Assembly (NCBI GenBank): GCA_937858775.1
Contig: CALLYX010000440.1
Coordinates: 1-5,438 of the forward strand
Source of the DNA: an uncultured bacterium
GTDB taxonomy: Bacteria; Auribacterota; Tritonobacteria; UBA1439
Reading direction: 5' to 3'
DNA: 5,438 nt
The position numbers and the translations under genes are program-made. The notes under the pieces are model-generated. The model saw nothing but the letters and a program-made list of their open reading frames with translations. It did no database searches and was not told where the DNA came from. Below are positions 4,539-5,438 of this stretch, piece after piece (the first letter of the stretch is position 1; each line of letters begins with the position of its first letter).

Positions 4539-5438
4539 ACCCTTCCATCCGCTCGAAGAAGTGGCACGCCGACCGCCTCCCCGGTCCCGAGGGCCTTAGA
4601 TCGGGCTCCATCTCGCGGCAGGGCCCTTCCGCGAGGCCGCACCTGGGGTGGAAACGGCAGCCGGAAGGGAGGTCGAGCGGATCGGGCACGGCCCCCCCGA
4701 TGGCCTCCAGCCTCCGGCGCCGGTCCCCCATGCGGGGGATGGACCTGATCAGCGCCCGCGTATACGGATGCCGCGGCGATGAGAGCAGGTCCCCCGTCGG
4801 CCCCTCCTCGACGATCTTGCCCGCGTACATGACGCTGATGCGCCCGGCCATCCTGGAGATGACGCCCAGGTCGTGAGTGATGAGGAGGAGGGCCATCCCC
4901 GTCGACGCCTGGATCTCCACGAGGAGATCGAGTATCTGTGCCTGGATCGTCACGTCCAGCGCCGTGGTGGGCTCGTCGGCGATGAGGAGGGCCGGGGCGC
5001 AGGAGAGCGCCATCCCGATCATCGCCCGCTGCTGCATCCCCCCCGAGAGTTGATGCGGGTACTTTCGCATGCACGCGTCCGGATCGGGGATCCGCACCCG
5101 GGCGAGGGCCTCGCGCGCGATCCCGCGCGCCTCCCTCCGGTCCGCCCGCCGGTGGAGCCGCACGGCCTCGCGGATCTGGGCCCCGATCGTGTAAACCGGG
5201 TTGAGCGAGGCGAACGGGTCCTGGAAGACCATTGCGATCTCCCTTCCCCGCACGCGCCGCATCTGGCGCTCGTCGAGGGCGAACAGGTCGCGCCCCCGCC
5301 ACAGCGCTTCCCCTCCCGCGATCCACCCCTGGCCCGGCTCGATCAGGCGCATGATCGCGAGGGCCGCGGCGCTCTTCCCGCAGGCGCTCTCCCCCACCAG
5401 GCCCGCGGTCTCCCCTGCGCGGATCCGGAGCGAGACGC
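4537..5438 (-). CDS. oppD: Oligopeptide/dipeptide ABC importer ATP-binding subunit, OppD/DppD type (5' end outside window)
   Basis: This is one of the two ATPases that power OppABCDF/DppABCDF-type peptide import across the inner membrane. Numbering from the GTG codon at 5397: Walker A GESACGKS (2-9), Q-loop FQDPFASLNP (58-67, Gln59), signature LSGGMQQR (117-124), Walker B LLIADEP (137-143) and H-loop THD (174-176, His175). The C-terminal oligopeptide-transporter extension includes SPRHPYTRALI (207-217) and four cysteines (247, 253, 260, 278), which in DppD-type proteins can hold an iron-sulfur cluster. That GTG is not the start: homology continues to the window edge (VSLRIRAGETAGL), so about 25-30 N-terminal residues are missing. 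Walker A has Ala where Gly is usual (GESGCGKS). Substrate cannot be told from the ATPase; nickel or glycopeptide importers use the same type. An OppF-like partner would be expected downstream but is absent. Confidence 0.94.
   Translation of the reverse strand, partial: VSLRIRAGETAGLVGESACGKSAAALAIMRLIEPGQGWIAGGEALWRGRDLFALDERQMRRVRGREIAMVFQDPFASLNPVYTIGAQIREAVRLHRRADRREARGIAREALARVRIPDPDACMRKYPHQLSGGMQQRAMIGMALSCAPALLIADEPTTALDVTIQAQILDLLVEIQASTGMALLLITHDLGVISRMAGRISVMYAGKIVEEGPTGDLLSSPRHPYTRALIRSIPRMGDRRRRLEAIGGAVPDPLDLPSGCRFHPRCGLAEGPCREMEPDLRPSGPGRRSACHFFERMEG

Noticed and set aside
2657..4748. Long overlapping + strand frames opposite the SH3, rluB and small basic protein genes
   Set aside because: All are low-complexity Pro/Arg-rich antisense readings lacking family signatures.
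1..5438. CRISPR array, tRNA, rRNA, insertion sequence or phage genes; a new defence system
   Set aside because: No spaced repeats, cloverleaf, rRNA-like stretch, transposase or nuclease motif was seen; the recognised genes are housekeeping, energy and transport functions.

Overview
The window looks like two unrelated genomes joined at about position 473-494. The left ~490 bases are the end of an ATP synthase alpha-subunit gene (atpA) and the start of the gamma-subunit gene (atpG), both on the + strand, with sequences typical of Alphaproteobacteria (Rhodobacterales-like). The remaining ~4.9 kb is visibly richer in G+C: 44 of 60 bases at 2221-2280 against 34 of 60 at 61-120, counted by eye. All of its genes are on the - strand. 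At the join, atpG breaks off after about 53 codons and runs tail-to-tail into the 3' part of rnfD. About 19 bases there fit both families, which is what a metagenome assembly chimera looks like.

The right-hand part contains a gene for a 51-residue protein of the 'small basic protein' family (TIGR04137, as I recall it). That family is known from Chlamydiae, Verrucomicrobia, Lentisphaerae, Planctomycetes and allied lineages. With an Rnf complex and high G+C, it suggests an anaerobic or fermentative member of the PVC superphylum or a neighbour such as Omnitrophota. This is an inference from a few genes.

Reading the - strand in transcription order (high to low coordinates): (1) the ATPase subunit of an oligopeptide/dipeptide ABC importer (OppD/DppD type), cut by the window end; (2) a 137-base gap with a good sigma70-type promoter; (3) the 51-residue small basic protein; (4) an S4-domain pseudouridine synthase of the RluB/RsuA family; (5) an exported protein with two bacterial SH3 domains and an uncharacterised C-terminal domain; (6) rnfC; (7) rnfD, truncated at the join. 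Genes 3 to 7 are packed with gaps of 11 bases or less, or with overlaps, so they look like one transcript. The SH3 gene and rnfC share the four bases GTGA, and rnfC and rnfD overlap by 8 bases, so translation is probably coupled. The first two genes concern RNA and translation. The last three concern the cell envelope and the ion-translocating NADH:ferredoxin oxidoreductase Rnf. The rnfG, rnfE, rnfA and rnfB genes expected nearby are not in the window.

I found no tRNA, rRNA, CRISPR array, transposon or phage gene. Most other long open frames are antisense shadows caused by the high G+C. The observations most worth following are the chimeric join, the small basic protein gene with its promoter, the SH3 protein tied to rnfC, and a likely one-base homopolymer error at the end of the pseudouridine synthase gene.
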